NCBI GenBank assembly: GCA_023432655.1
Contig: JAEYUK010000247.1
Span: 1 to 18,124 of the forward strand
Reading direction: 5' to 3'
Source of the DNA: Pseudomonadota bacterium
GTDB taxonomy: Bacteria; Bdellovibrionota; Bacteriovoracia; Bacteriovoracales; Bacteriovoracaceae
Length of the DNA: 18,124 bases
Positions 6,562-13,346 of the stretch are shown here, in pieces. The number at the start of each line of letters is the position of its first letter. The stretch's first letter is position 1. The position numbers and the translations under genes were made by a program. The notes beneath the pieces are model-generated. The model was not told where the DNA came from and searched no databases. It saw only the letters and a list, made by a program, of their open reading frames with translations.

Positions 6562-7437
6562 TTGAAACTAATTCAAGAATCTTCTAAGACTAAAATTGTC
6601 AGTAATTTTGTCGTCGGTATTCTTGCCGTTTATGGCATTTCGCAGAAGCAGTTTAGGCTCGATGAGCCTTCATTGTTTCACAGAATCATGGCAGAAATTA
6701 TTTCTCCAGTGCAGCAAGGTATTACCAACTCCAAAGAAAGCATCACGTCACTTTGGGAAAATTACATTTCAATCGTCAACACGAGTAAAGAAAATACTGT
6801 TTTAAAGAAACAAATCTCCCGTCTTGAGAGTGATCTCACTTTCATGGAGGAGATGAGAAAAGAAAACTTTCGCTTAAAGCAGCTCCTGAATTATTCAGAT
6901 GAACTTCCTCATGAGCGGGTTATGGCCCAAGTCGTTGGGTGGGATTCTGCCAACGAGTTCAAAGTCATCCGCTTGAACAAGGGCACTCGTCACGGGATTA
7001 GAACCATGTCCCCAGTGATTACTGACCATGGATTGGTTGGATACGTCTACCGTGCCACTGAAAACTATTCAGATGTTCTCACTATTCTCGATCAAAACAA
7101 CCGTGTGGATATTATCGTTGAAAGAACCCGGACCCACGGTATCGTTGAAGGCGTTTTTAATTTTAAATGTGCTCTAAAATATATCATGCGAAATGAGCCC
7201 GTTGAGGTAGGTGATAAACTTATCACCGCTGGCGTTGGTGGAATTTACCCAAAAGGTATCAAAGTCGGAATGATTACAGATATCACTCGGGAGAACTTCG
7301 GTATGACCCTTTCCATTGAAGTTGTTCCAAGTGTTGACTTCGACAAAATTGAAGAAGTACTAGTTCTTATCCCTAGTGGCAATGACCAAAAACTTCCCTT
7401 ATCTCCAACCGCTCCTGTTAAGGAGAGTAAAATATGA
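6562..7437 (+). CDS. mreC: MreC, rod-shape-determining periplasmic scaffold protein
   Basis: 291 aa from a TTG start, with TAAGGG at 6549-6554 seven bases upstream. MreC is anchored in the inner membrane and activates PBP2/RodA during lateral wall growth. There is one transmembrane segment near the N-terminus (about 13-29, SNFVVGILAVYGI), a helical coiled coil at about 58-112, then the paired beta-barrel region with RLNKGTRHGI, SPVITDHGLVGYV, DQNNRVDIIVERT, GDKLITAGVGGIYPKGI and a closing VDFDKIEEVLVL. The C-terminal tail is short. Its TGA overlaps the mreD ATG (ATGA, 7434-7437). The usual upstream partner mreB is absent; ppiD lies there instead, on the other strand. Confidence 0.93.
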   Translation: MKLIQESSKTKIVSNFVVGILAVYGISQKQFRLDEPSLFHRIMAEIISPVQQGITNSKESITSLWENYISIVNTSKENTVLKKQISRLESDLTFMEEMRKENFRLKQLLNYSDELPHERVMAQVVGWDSANEFKVIRLNKGTRHGIRTMSPVITDHGLVGYVYRATENYSDVLTILDQNNRVDIIVERTRTHGIVEGVFNFKCALKYIMRNEPVEVGDKLITAGVGGIYPKGIKVGMITDITRENFGMTLSIEVVPSVDFDKIEEVLVLIPSGNDQKLPLSPTAPVKESKI

Positions 7438-7970
7438 GAATGCGTTTTTCCGAAATATTGATAGCTTTTGGCTTAAGTTGTCTTCTTCTGATGGGATTAG
7501 AGGTTTTGACTTCATCTCTTCTGCCCGCTTTGGGTTGGCATGAGTACCGTCTGACTTTCAACGTTCTCATTATTCTCTTTCTGGCAATCCGTCTTGATTC
7601 TCCGATGGTGCCTTGGATGATTCTTGGCCTCCAAATGATTCATTCTCTCTTCTCGATTGAAGGATGGGCGCTTGGGACCCTGGCGGGTCTCTTTGTCATG
7701 CTTTCAGCTAATTATCTCAAAGAGCTTCTGCAGCTTACGAGTGCCATAATGACGATGATTACCGTTCAACTTTTTCAAATCATCTGGTTTTTGACAGTTA
7801 CACTCATCATCTGTTTAAAAATTTCTAATTTTGATAAATTTGGCATGATTCTTTGGAGCTTCATTCCTGGAAGCATTCTTCTTTCAATGATCTCTCCTTT
7901 GATCTTCTGGCTTTTAGAAAAAATCTGGAAGACGTCTTCTGATTCCGGTCATAGAGGGGTTGAGATTTAA
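7434..7970 (+). CDS. mreD: MreD-type rod-shape-determining membrane protein
   Basis: 178 aa, strongly hydrophobic, with about five to six transmembrane helices and a short charged tail (SSDSGHRGVEI). Sequence conservation in MreD is low, so the call rests on size, hydropathy and position between mreC and the PBP2 gene, with which it overlaps (ATGA) or lies two bases apart. MreD is an inner-membrane partner of MreC in the elongation complex. Residues 52-75 (IRLDSPMVPWMILGLQMIHSLFS) resemble the MreD helix pair that follows the first membrane segment. Confidence 0.85.
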   Translation: MRMRFSEILIAFGLSCLLLMGLEVLTSSLLPALGWHEYRLTFNVLIILFLAIRLDSPMVPWMILGLQMIHSLFSIEGWALGTLAGLFVMLSANYLKELLQLTSAIMTMITVQLFQIIWFLTVTLIICLKISNFDKFGMILWSFIPGSILLSMISPLIFWLLEKIWKTSSDSGHRGVEI

Positions 7971-7972
7971 AT

Positions 7973-9943
7973 ATGTTCGGCGAAGAAGAACTGGTCAAGA
8001 TTCATAAAGAACGCGCAACGCAGATTTCTTATATTCTGACTGCCGCTTTTGGTTTAATCCTGGCGCGATTGTGGTATCTCCAAGTTTATAAGGGAGAAAC
8101 TCTTCATAATTACTCAATCCAAAATCGCCTTAGAAAAGAGGTGGTATGGGCACCCCGTGGGCTTATTTATTCGCGGGATGATCAGTTGTTAGTTGATAAC
8201 ATCCCTCGCTTTGATGCTATTTTAACCCCGCAGTTTCTAATTGATAAGGATGAAACCCTCGCAAAGCTTGCAGGTATATTAGGAACAGATGTTGCGTCTA
8301 TTGATGCGATCATGAAGAAGAATTCCAATCAGGCCCGTTACCGGCCAATCATCATCAAGAAAAATATTAGTTTCGAAGAATTGGCCCAGATTGAAACTCA
8401 GAACGCTGATCTTCCGGGTGTCAGCGTCGATACCTTTATTTCCCGTGAATACCGCGACAAGGAAGTAGGAGCTCATTTATTAGGTTATATTTCAGAGATC
8501 TCGCAGACCCAATTACCAAAATTAAGAGAGCGGGACAAAACTGAATACCGCTTAGGTGATTTTATCGGGCAGTTTGGTATTGAAGAACAGCTCGATAATT
8601 ACCTTCGGGGTGAAAATGGGCACGAGTTTGTAGAAGTTGACGCGCGCGGAAGAAGAAAGCGCTATATCAATACCGATAATCTTTTTAAGGGCATCGAAGA
8701 TGAAAAACCACTCTCGGGAATGAATGTTAAGCTGACAATTGACCGAGATATGCAACTTGCAGCCTATAAAGCGTTGGAGGGCAGAGTCGGTGGTGTGATA
8801 GCTATAGATGTGAATTCCGGTGAAGTCCTCTCTATGGTTTCTCGGCCTTCTTTTGATCCTTCACAATTTTCGCGAGGTCTTTCTCCTGAGTACTGGCGAA
8901 GTCTGGTTGGAAACAAATTTCATCCTCTGCGCGACAGAAATATCCAAGAGCATTTTTCACCAGGATCAACCTTTAAGGCCTTCAGCGCCATTGCGGCCTT
9001 TGAACAAGGTGAAGTGGACGAACATACGGAAGTCAGTTGTAGCGGTTCTTTTCGTTTAGGAAGAAGGGTATACCACTGCTGGAAGAAGGGCGGACATGGT
9101 AACGTCAGCTTAGTTCGGGCCCTCCGAGAATCATGTAATATCTATTTCCAAAAAATCGCCCTTCGTATGGACATTGACGTGATTGCTAATTACGCCAAAA
9201 GTTTCGGACTTGGTTCCCGGACTGGAATCTCTTTACCTCGGGAAGTTTCAGGTCTAATTCCAACCAAAGAGTGGAAGAAAAAAAGATTTGGTCAGGAATG
9301 GCAGGCCGGTGAAACCTTATCAGTTTCCATTGGTCAGTCCTATGTACTAACTTCCACCATTCAACTGGCCACTTCCTTTGCGGCCATTGCAAACGGTGGA
9401 AAGATTTATCGCCCATATGTTGTTAAAGACATCTTCGATTCTGAGGGGGAGTTAGTTAAGACTTTTACTCCTGAACTTCTTTCTAAAGTGGACATAAAAA
9501 ACCCTAAGACACTTAAGTTCGTGCGGGAAGGACTCTATCAAGTGATGAATCACCCGAAAGGAACGGCCTTTTTGCGGCGAGGGCAGGGGATTTTGATGGC
9601 CGGTAAGACCGGAACATCACAGGTGAGGAGTGCCAGCGCCGACAAAATTTATCAGCGATGTACCGATATGGATTATGAATCCCGCCACCATGGTGTCTTT
9701 GTTGGTTTTGCTCCTTATGATAATCCGAAAGTTGCTGCTGCGGTAATTGTTGAGCATGGATGTAGTGGATCAGCGGTAGCAACACCTATCGTTGAAGCTG
9801 TCATCACTGAGTACATGAAAAAGTACCAGCCAGAAATTTATTTAAAAAACCTTGAGAAAGATAAGGTCATCCGTGACAATTGGGTCAAATCTCTAAGAGT
9901 GGAGAAGGAAAAGCCTGTTGTGCCGGAAGAAACTGACGAATGA
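7973..9943 (+). CDS. mrdA: Penicillin-binding protein 2, elongasome peptidoglycan transpeptidase
   Basis: 656 aa class B PBP that cross-links peptidoglycan during side-wall synthesis, with RodA as glycosyltransferase partner. A single transmembrane anchor lies at about 18-36. The pedestal region follows, with APRGLIYSRD, REYRDKEVGAHLLGYI and GQFGIEEQLDNYLRG. The transpeptidase domain carries all three catalytic motifs: Ser332-Thr-Phe-Lys335 (PGSTFK), Ser387-Cys-Asn389 (RESCN) and Lys545-Thr-Gly547 (GKTGTSQ). The C-terminal 40 residues are charged. The gene starts two bases after the mreD stop, with GAGGGG near 7955 as ribosome-binding site. Length and motif spacing are normal for PBP2, and all catalytic residues are present. 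Confidence 0.96.
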   Translation: MFGEEELVKIHKERATQISYILTAAFGLILARLWYLQVYKGETLHNYSIQNRLRKEVVWAPRGLIYSRDDQLLVDNIPRFDAILTPQFLIDKDETLAKLAGILGTDVASIDAIMKKNSNQARYRPIIIKKNISFEELAQIETQNADLPGVSVDTFISREYRDKEVGAHLLGYISEISQTQLPKLRERDKTEYRLGDFIGQFGIEEQLDNYLRGENGHEFVEVDARGRRKRYINTDNLFKGIEDEKPLSGMNVKLTIDRDMQLAAYKALEGRVGGVIAIDVNSGEVLSMVSRPSFDPSQFSRGLSPEYWRSLVGNKFHPLRDRNIQEHFSPGSTFKAFSAIAAFEQGEVDEHTEVSCSGSFRLGRRVYHCWKKGGHGNVSLVRALRESCNIYFQKIALRMDIDVIANYAKSFGLGSRTGISLPREVSGLIPTKEWKKKRFGQEWQAGETLSVSIGQSYVLTSTIQLATSFAAIANGGKIYRPYVVKDIFDSEGELVKTFTPELLSKVDIKNPKTLKFVREGLYQVMNHPKGTAFLRRGQGILMAGKTGTSQVRSASADKIYQRCTDMDYESRHHGVFVGFAPYDNPKVAAAVIVEHGCSGSAVATPIVEAVITEYMKKYQPEIYLKNLEKDKVIRDNWVKSLRVEKEKPVVPEETDE

Positions 9944-9962
9944 TCGATAGACGGAGAGCATT

Positions 9963-11072
9963 TTGAATCAAACCTTTCTTCAATTTTTAAAACGCTATGA
10001 CTTCAGTTTCTTGGGAAGTATGGCCGCTATTTTCCTGGTTGGAATTCTAAACCTTTATTCATCTACTCATGCTGATACCCATGGCCTGGATGAGCTGTAC
10101 AAATCTCAGATTGGGTGGTTTCTTCTCTCTCTAGTCGTGGCCATTTCCGTAAGTTTTATTAATCCAAAAACTTTTGAACGCTTTGCTTATCTCGGATATT
10201 TGATAACGCTTTTTCTTGTTTTGTTGGTGCTCTTGATGGGGAAAGTGGGAATGGGGGCTCAGCGCTGGCTGGTAATTGGACCTATTCGAATGCAGCCCTC
10301 AGAATTCATGAAACTGGGACTCGTTCTGGCCATGGCCCGCTACTTCACTAAAGTTTATCCGGAAAAACAGTTAGGCTTCAAAGATCTTATTGTTCCTGGG
10401 TTGATCATGGGCATCCCGACTGTGATGGTTGTTGTTCAGCCCGATCTTGGAACAGGTCTTTTACTGCTCTTCATCTTTTGCATGATGATTTTCTATAAGA
10501 GACTTAAGTGGAAAACGATTGCGACATTGGGAGTTATCGGCCTGGTTTCCGGAGTCCTGATGTACAACTTTGGGCTAAGAGAATACCAAAAGAAACGTAT
10601 TCACACCTTCATTGATCCTTACGAAGATGCCAAAGGATCAGGTTATAATGCTATTCAATCGGAGATCGCTATCGGTTCCGGTCGCCTTTTTGGGAAAGGT
10701 TTTAAAAACTCTTCTCAGGCTTCGTTAAACTACCTTCCTGAGAATCACACTGACTTCGTGTTTGCGATTTTCAATGAAGAGCATGGCTTTTTTGGATCAG
10801 TTTTTCTCGTCATTTTATATTTGGTCTTTTTCATGAGGCTTATCTGGCTGGCCTCATCGGTTCAGCGCTTTTTTGACTCAGTTTTGATTATAGGAATCAT
10901 GTCCATTTTCTTCTGGCATTCCTTCATTAATATGGCAATGGTATCTGGTCTCTTGCCTATCGTAGGTATTCCTCTACCTCTCATGAGTTATGGGGGCTCG
11001 AGTCTACTGACATTTGGAATCGGAGTTGGGATGGCCACTTCGGTTTCCAATACTAGAAATTTCTTTAACTAA
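9963..11072 (+). CDS. rodA: RodA, SEDS peptidoglycan glycosyltransferase
   Basis: 369 aa polytopic SEDS protein, about ten transmembrane helices, which polymerises lipid II for cell elongation together with PBP2. Family motifs are GMGAQRWLVIGPIRMQPSEFMKLG (read as two adjoining blocks), QPDLGTGLLLL, NYLPENHTDFVFA with the presumed catalytic Asp264, FNEEHGFFGS and GIPLPLMSYGGSSLL. The start is TTG at 9963, six bases after GGAG (9953-9956). The next in-frame ATG would cut into the first membrane helix. It lies 19 bases after mrdA and is the last gene of the mre/rod operon. FtsW is the only serious alternative, and the PBP2 and Mre neighbours favour RodA. Confidence 0.96.
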   Translation: MNQTFLQFLKRYDFSFLGSMAAIFLVGILNLYSSTHADTHGLDELYKSQIGWFLLSLVVAISVSFINPKTFERFAYLGYLITLFLVLLVLLMGKVGMGAQRWLVIGPIRMQPSEFMKLGLVLAMARYFTKVYPEKQLGFKDLIVPGLIMGIPTVMVVVQPDLGTGLLLLFIFCMMIFYKRLKWKTIATLGVIGLVSGVLMYNFGLREYQKKRIHTFIDPYEDAKGSGYNAIQSEIAIGSGRLFGKGFKNSSQASLNYLPENHTDFVFAIFNEEHGFFGSVFLVILYLVFFMRLIWLASSVQRFFDSVLIIGIMSIFFWHSFINMAMVSGLLPIVGIPLPLMSYGGSSLLTFGIGVGMATSVSNTRNFFN

Positions 11073-11094
11073 ACATCTGTCTATAACTTGTACA

Positions 11095-11130
11095 CCCCGG
11101 GTTCTTTATCTTATTGATTACCCGGGGGCT
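11095..11130 (+). terminator. Possible terminator after rodA
   Basis: GC-rich arms CCCCGGGT (11095-11102) and ACCCGGGG (11120-11127) pair perfectly across a 17-base loop, 22 bases after the rodA stop. The following GCTTTCATT is only weakly T-rich, so it may act as a partial terminator or a 3'-end stabiliser. The CCCGGG arms are themselves self-complementary. Apart from this and the next gene's ribosome-binding site, the gap 11073-11176 shows nothing clear. Confidence 0.45.
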
Positions 11131-11176
11131 TTCATTGGCCTCTAATATGCATTTGGGAAAGGAACTAAGGATAACC

Positions 11177-11383
11177 ATGAAACTACTCTTATTTGCCTTT
11201 CTTTTAACTACTTTCTCGGCCCAAGCGGCTTCTCCTTTTCTCAACACTAAAGAAAGACTGCGCCTTCACCTATGGGTCTATGGTTTAGAAGAAACTAATT
11301 TAAATGAAAATAGTCCTAAAAAAGACGTTCGCAAAAAGCCGGCCTTGCCGGAAGAAATCGAAAGGGCCATCCGAAAAATCTGA
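11177..11383 (+). CDS. Small secreted protein, unrecognised
   Basis: 68 aa. Residues 1-17 form a classic signal peptide (MKLLLFAFLLTTFSAQA) with cleavage at Ala-Gln-Ala. The mature 51 residues begin ASPFLNTKERLRLHLW and end in a Lys/Arg/Glu-rich helix. The frame is open upstream to 11114, but AAGG at 11167-11170 and the signal peptide set the start at 11177. I know no family. It lies between rodA and marR on the same strand. A periplasmic location is inferred from the signal peptide. There are no cysteines, so it is not a lipoprotein. Confidence 0.65.
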   Translation: MKLLLFAFLLTTFSAQAASPFLNTKERLRLHLWVYGLEETNLNENSPKKDVRKKPALPEEIERAIRKI

Positions 11384-11398
11384 TTCCAAGTTTTTCGG
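11371..11398 (+). repeat. Inverted repeat spanning the stop of the small secreted gene
   Basis: CCGAAAAA (11371-11378) and TTTTTCGG (11391-11398) pair perfectly over eight positions around a 12-base loop holding the stop codon and the putative marR -35 hexamer. It might be a weak terminator, with its T-run inside the stem, or a leader structure. Confidence 0.35.
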
Positions 11399-11412
11399 GT
11401 CCATAGTATGAT
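11384..11412 (+). promoter_or_regulatory. Likely marR promoter producing a near-leaderless transcript
   Basis: TATGAT at 11407-11412 matches the -10 consensus at five of six positions and lies inside the palindromic operator. TTCCAA at 11384-11389 is a poor -35 at 17 bases. Transcription would start near 11419, about five bases before the marR ATG at 11424. No other promoter with room for a Shine-Dalgarno is visible. Confidence 0.4.
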
Positions 11413-11423
11413 AGTCATACTAT
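11403..11423 (+). promoter_or_regulatory. Perfect palindrome abutting the marR start, likely MarR operator
   Basis: Half-sites ATAGTATGA (11403-11411) and TCATACTAT (11415-11423) are exact reverse complements around TAG. The last base directly precedes the ATG at 11424. MarR dimers typically bind palindromes of this kind in their own promoters, so autoregulation is the natural reading. The site covers the putative -10 and start region, so binding would block RNA polymerase. Confidence 0.75.
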
Positions 11424-11879
11424 ATGAAAAAAATAGCCAACATTGGAAGCCTTCTTAAGAAAATCTATCGGGTCTATAGTATTGAACTCATTAAAGAGCT
11501 TCAGTCCTCTGGTTTTAATGATCTACGCCCGAGCTTTCTGGAAATCCTCATGTATCTCTCAGAAAATGATGGGCCATCCATAAAGATGATTGGCAAGGCC
11601 TGTGGTTTAAAAAAACAAACCATGACTTCACACTTAAATGAACTAGAAAAACGCGGCTACATTAAACGTTCTCATTCAGATCAAGACAAGCGTGAGCAGT
11701 TGGTCTTTTTGACTGATTATGGCGAAAAGTTTAAGTTGAATCTTCTTCAAGTCACAAACAATCTGGAAAGACAGTATACAACAACCTTAGGTGAGGTTGA
11801 GTTAGATCGGGTAGAAATGATGCTTGATAACTTATACCGGGAGCTTTTGGAGAATCAAAAGAAGGGGAGCCTGATTTAA
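11424..11879 (+). CDS. MarR-family winged-helix transcriptional regulator
   Basis: 151 aa. A dimerisation helix at about 5-28 precedes the winged helix: helix-turn-helix at about 50-82 (SIKMIGKACGLKKQTMTSHLNELEKRGYI), a wing with the family pattern SDQDKREQLVFLT (about 86-98), and C-terminal dimerisation helices. Length is typical. There is no Shine-Dalgarno: an in-frame TAG lies at 11412-11414, only three codons separate it from the ATG, and no alternative ATG, GTG or TTG occurs in the first 30 codons. Translation is therefore probably leaderless or SD-independent. The palindrome touching the start suggests self-repression. The ligand is unknown. Its stop overlaps that of the convergent rhodanese-like gene. 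Confidence 0.9.
   Translation: MKKIANIGSLLKKIYRVYSIELIKELQSSGFNDLRPSFLEILMYLSENDGPSIKMIGKACGLKKQTMTSHLNELEKRGYIKRSHSDQDKREQLVFLTDYGEKFKLNLLQVTNNLERQYTTTLGEVELDRVEMMLDNLYRELLENQKKGSLI
11468..11482 (+). repeat. Second copy of the operator-flank motif inside marR
   Basis: TCGGGTCTATAGTAT here repeats TCGGGTCCATAGTAT at 11395-11409 with one mismatch in 15. The distance is 73 bp, close to seven DNA turns. The copy includes one operator half-site (ATAGTAT) and is followed by TGA. It lies in codons for YRVYSI. It may be an auxiliary operator half-site or coincidence. Confidence 0.4.
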
Positions 11880-12394
11880 GCTGAAATGCCTTTTACTTCC
11901 TTAAGCATCTTTCCCTTCCAGAACTTATACCCACCTGAAATATTATTGCAGTTGAAATAACCTCTTGAGACTAAAACCTCACAGGCCAGAATGGAAGTAG
12001 TGCCATCTTCGGAGATGATAAAAATTGGTGTCGTTTTATTTTGGATATCTAATGAGTGCTCACGGAAGCATTCCCATGGAATATGGATCGCCTCGGGTAT
12101 CTTGCAGGGGGCTTCATAAGCGGCACTGGATACATCAATCATGATGAAATCATAATCTTTATTATTGTAGAGCTTCCAGGCCTTCTCGGGTGACAGGTCG
12201 TGGTAGGATCTTCCGTTTTGGATGAAATCATCAGAAACTTCTTCATGATTTTTTATACGGATGAGGTGATTTCTTTCGATGGCGATGAGTTGCTCCACCC
12301 TGTTTTCTAGTATCAGAATCTTTTCTTCTAAAGAACTGATATGATCCTCGAAAGATTGAAGCTGGGAAAAAATATTATGAAGTTTTCTTGCCAT
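11876..12394 (-). CDS. Coiled-coil protein with a rhodanese-like domain lacking the catalytic cysteine
   Basis: 172 aa. Residues about 8-42 form a leucine/isoleucine heptad coiled coil. Residues about 62-160 have the rhodanese layout: an IDV strand (86-88), the IPEAIHIPW turn (99-107), IFIISEDGTTS (124-134) at the active-site loop and ISGGYKFW (152-159) near the end. Active rhodaneses carry Cys at the first loop position; here it is Ser128, and the Arg after the IDV strand is also missing. Sulfur transfer is therefore unlikely, and a binding or sensing role is more plausible. The frame is open to 12517, but AGAGGG (plus-strand 12400-12405) selects ATG 12394; the longer form would overlap the upstream gene. 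It is the last gene of the minus-strand operon. Confidence 0.75.
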   Translation of the reverse strand: MARKLHNIFSQLQSFEDHISSLEEKILILENRVEQLIAIERNHLIRIKNHEEVSDDFIQNGRSYHDLSPEKAWKLYNNKDYDFIMIDVSSAAYEAPCKIPEAIHIPWECFREHSLDIQNKTTPIFIISEDGTTSILACEVLVSRGYFNCNNISGGYKFWKGKMLKEVKGISA

Positions 12395-12399
12395 AAGCG

Positions 12400-12427
12400 C
12401 CCTCTGATCTTTAATAGTACCAGAGGG
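12400..12427 (-). promoter_or_regulatory. Intercistronic hairpin containing the rhodanese-like gene's ribosome-binding site
   Basis: CCCTCTG (12400-12406) and CAGAGGG (12421-12427) pair perfectly over seven positions with a 14-base loop. In the mRNA the 3' arm holds the Shine-Dalgarno AGAGGG, five bases before the ATG. The hairpin occupies most of the 41-base gap, which is by far the widest in this operon. It could reduce translation of the last gene or mark an RNA processing point. Confidence 0.45.
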
Positions 12428-12435
12428 GCGGCCCG

Positions 12436-13338
12436 CTAGAAGAATGGGTAAATAATACCGAATTGAATGCGGTTTACGATCATAGTGGTTAAGAGCGCTC
12501 CAGCTATGAAGACACATCCCTCGTAAAAACCGTACCCTAGGCTTTGTACATTGAGCTCAAACGTTCCCTCGTGGCCTCGATCCTCACCCATTTTGACGGG
12601 AAAGATCTTCATAAGGCTTTTCTTAAAAATAGGAAAAATGAGTAGAGAAAGAATGATCTTAAGTAATACTTGAATACAATACACGGTAATATCGTAGTGT
12701 TCCTGGTCAAAACAGGCGGCGATGATGAGTCCCGCCCCTAATGAAAATCCCGCATAGGAAAAGCAGAGCGAAAGATTCTTTTGAATCATGAGGCGGTTAA
12801 AAGTGAGCTTACTAATGAAGGTGAAGTATTTCACTGAGAATCCCACGATCACCAGCATATAAAGCCAAAGCACCATGAGGATCACGAGTGAGTTTTCTGC
12901 TTCCATCATGACGGTGCGGGTAAGATAAGCAATCACGATAGCGTGGCAAAAACTTATCACCGCATAGCTCATGTTCTTACGTTTCAAAATTTCATCAGTG
13001 TAATCAAAATTATAAAAAACGATAGATTCAATAATGTAGAGAGAAAGAAGGTAGAGGATGATCGCCAGGGCCCCCCATACAGCAAAATGAAATATACTGA
13101 GAAAAAAACCTGAAGATTCATTAAAAGTAATTGAGGAAAAAATGATAGCAATGCCCACCACACGGGAGAAGAGGTGAAGGGAGTCGGCCGGATTTTCAGC
13201 AGGGTTAATTTTTTTTAAAACCTGTCTTTTGACTGAAGGATAGAAGATCACATGGGCATATCGATAGAGGTAAATCATCAGACAGACAAAAAATGCCAGA
13301 AGGATTCTTATAATTAATCGGTCAAATATTTCTGCCAT
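12436..13338 (-). CDS. Polytopic membrane protein, probable tandem DUF350 repeats
   Basis: 300 aa with about eight to nine hydrophobic helices and very few charges in them. Helix-N-x-helix units repeat: KRKNMSYAVISFCHAIVIAYL (in two adjoining pieces), MIQKNLSLCFSYAGFSLGAGL and NVQSLGYGFYEGCVFIAGALL. This rhythm resembles DUF350 (E. coli YjfL), where helices start at an Asn-containing turn and the second helix ends in a Gly/Ala-rich stretch. DUF350 has no firmly assigned function. I call the family by pattern only. The start ATG 13338 follows AAGGAAA, which overlaps the end of the preceding gene (8 bases between them). The stop is TAG at 12436-12438. Confidence 0.6.
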   Translation of the reverse strand: MAEIFDRLIIRILLAFFVCLMIYLYRYAHVIFYPSVKRQVLKKINPAENPADSLHLFSRVVGIAIIFSSITFNESSGFFLSIFHFAVWGALAIILYLLSLYIIESIVFYNFDYTDEILKRKNMSYAVISFCHAIVIAYLTRTVMMEAENSLVILMVLWLYMLVIVGFSVKYFTFISKLTFNRLMIQKNLSLCFSYAGFSLGAGLIIAACFDQEHYDITVYCIQVLLKIILSLLIFPIFKKSLMKIFPVKMGEDRGHEGTFELNVQSLGYGFYEGCVFIAGALLTTMIVNRIQFGIIYPFF

Positions 13339-13346
13339 AAATTTCC

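Noticed and set aside
12395..12517. Longer rhodanese-like protein starting at 12517
   Set aside because: It would overlap the DUF350-like gene by 82 bases, and a good ribosome-binding site precedes ATG 12394.
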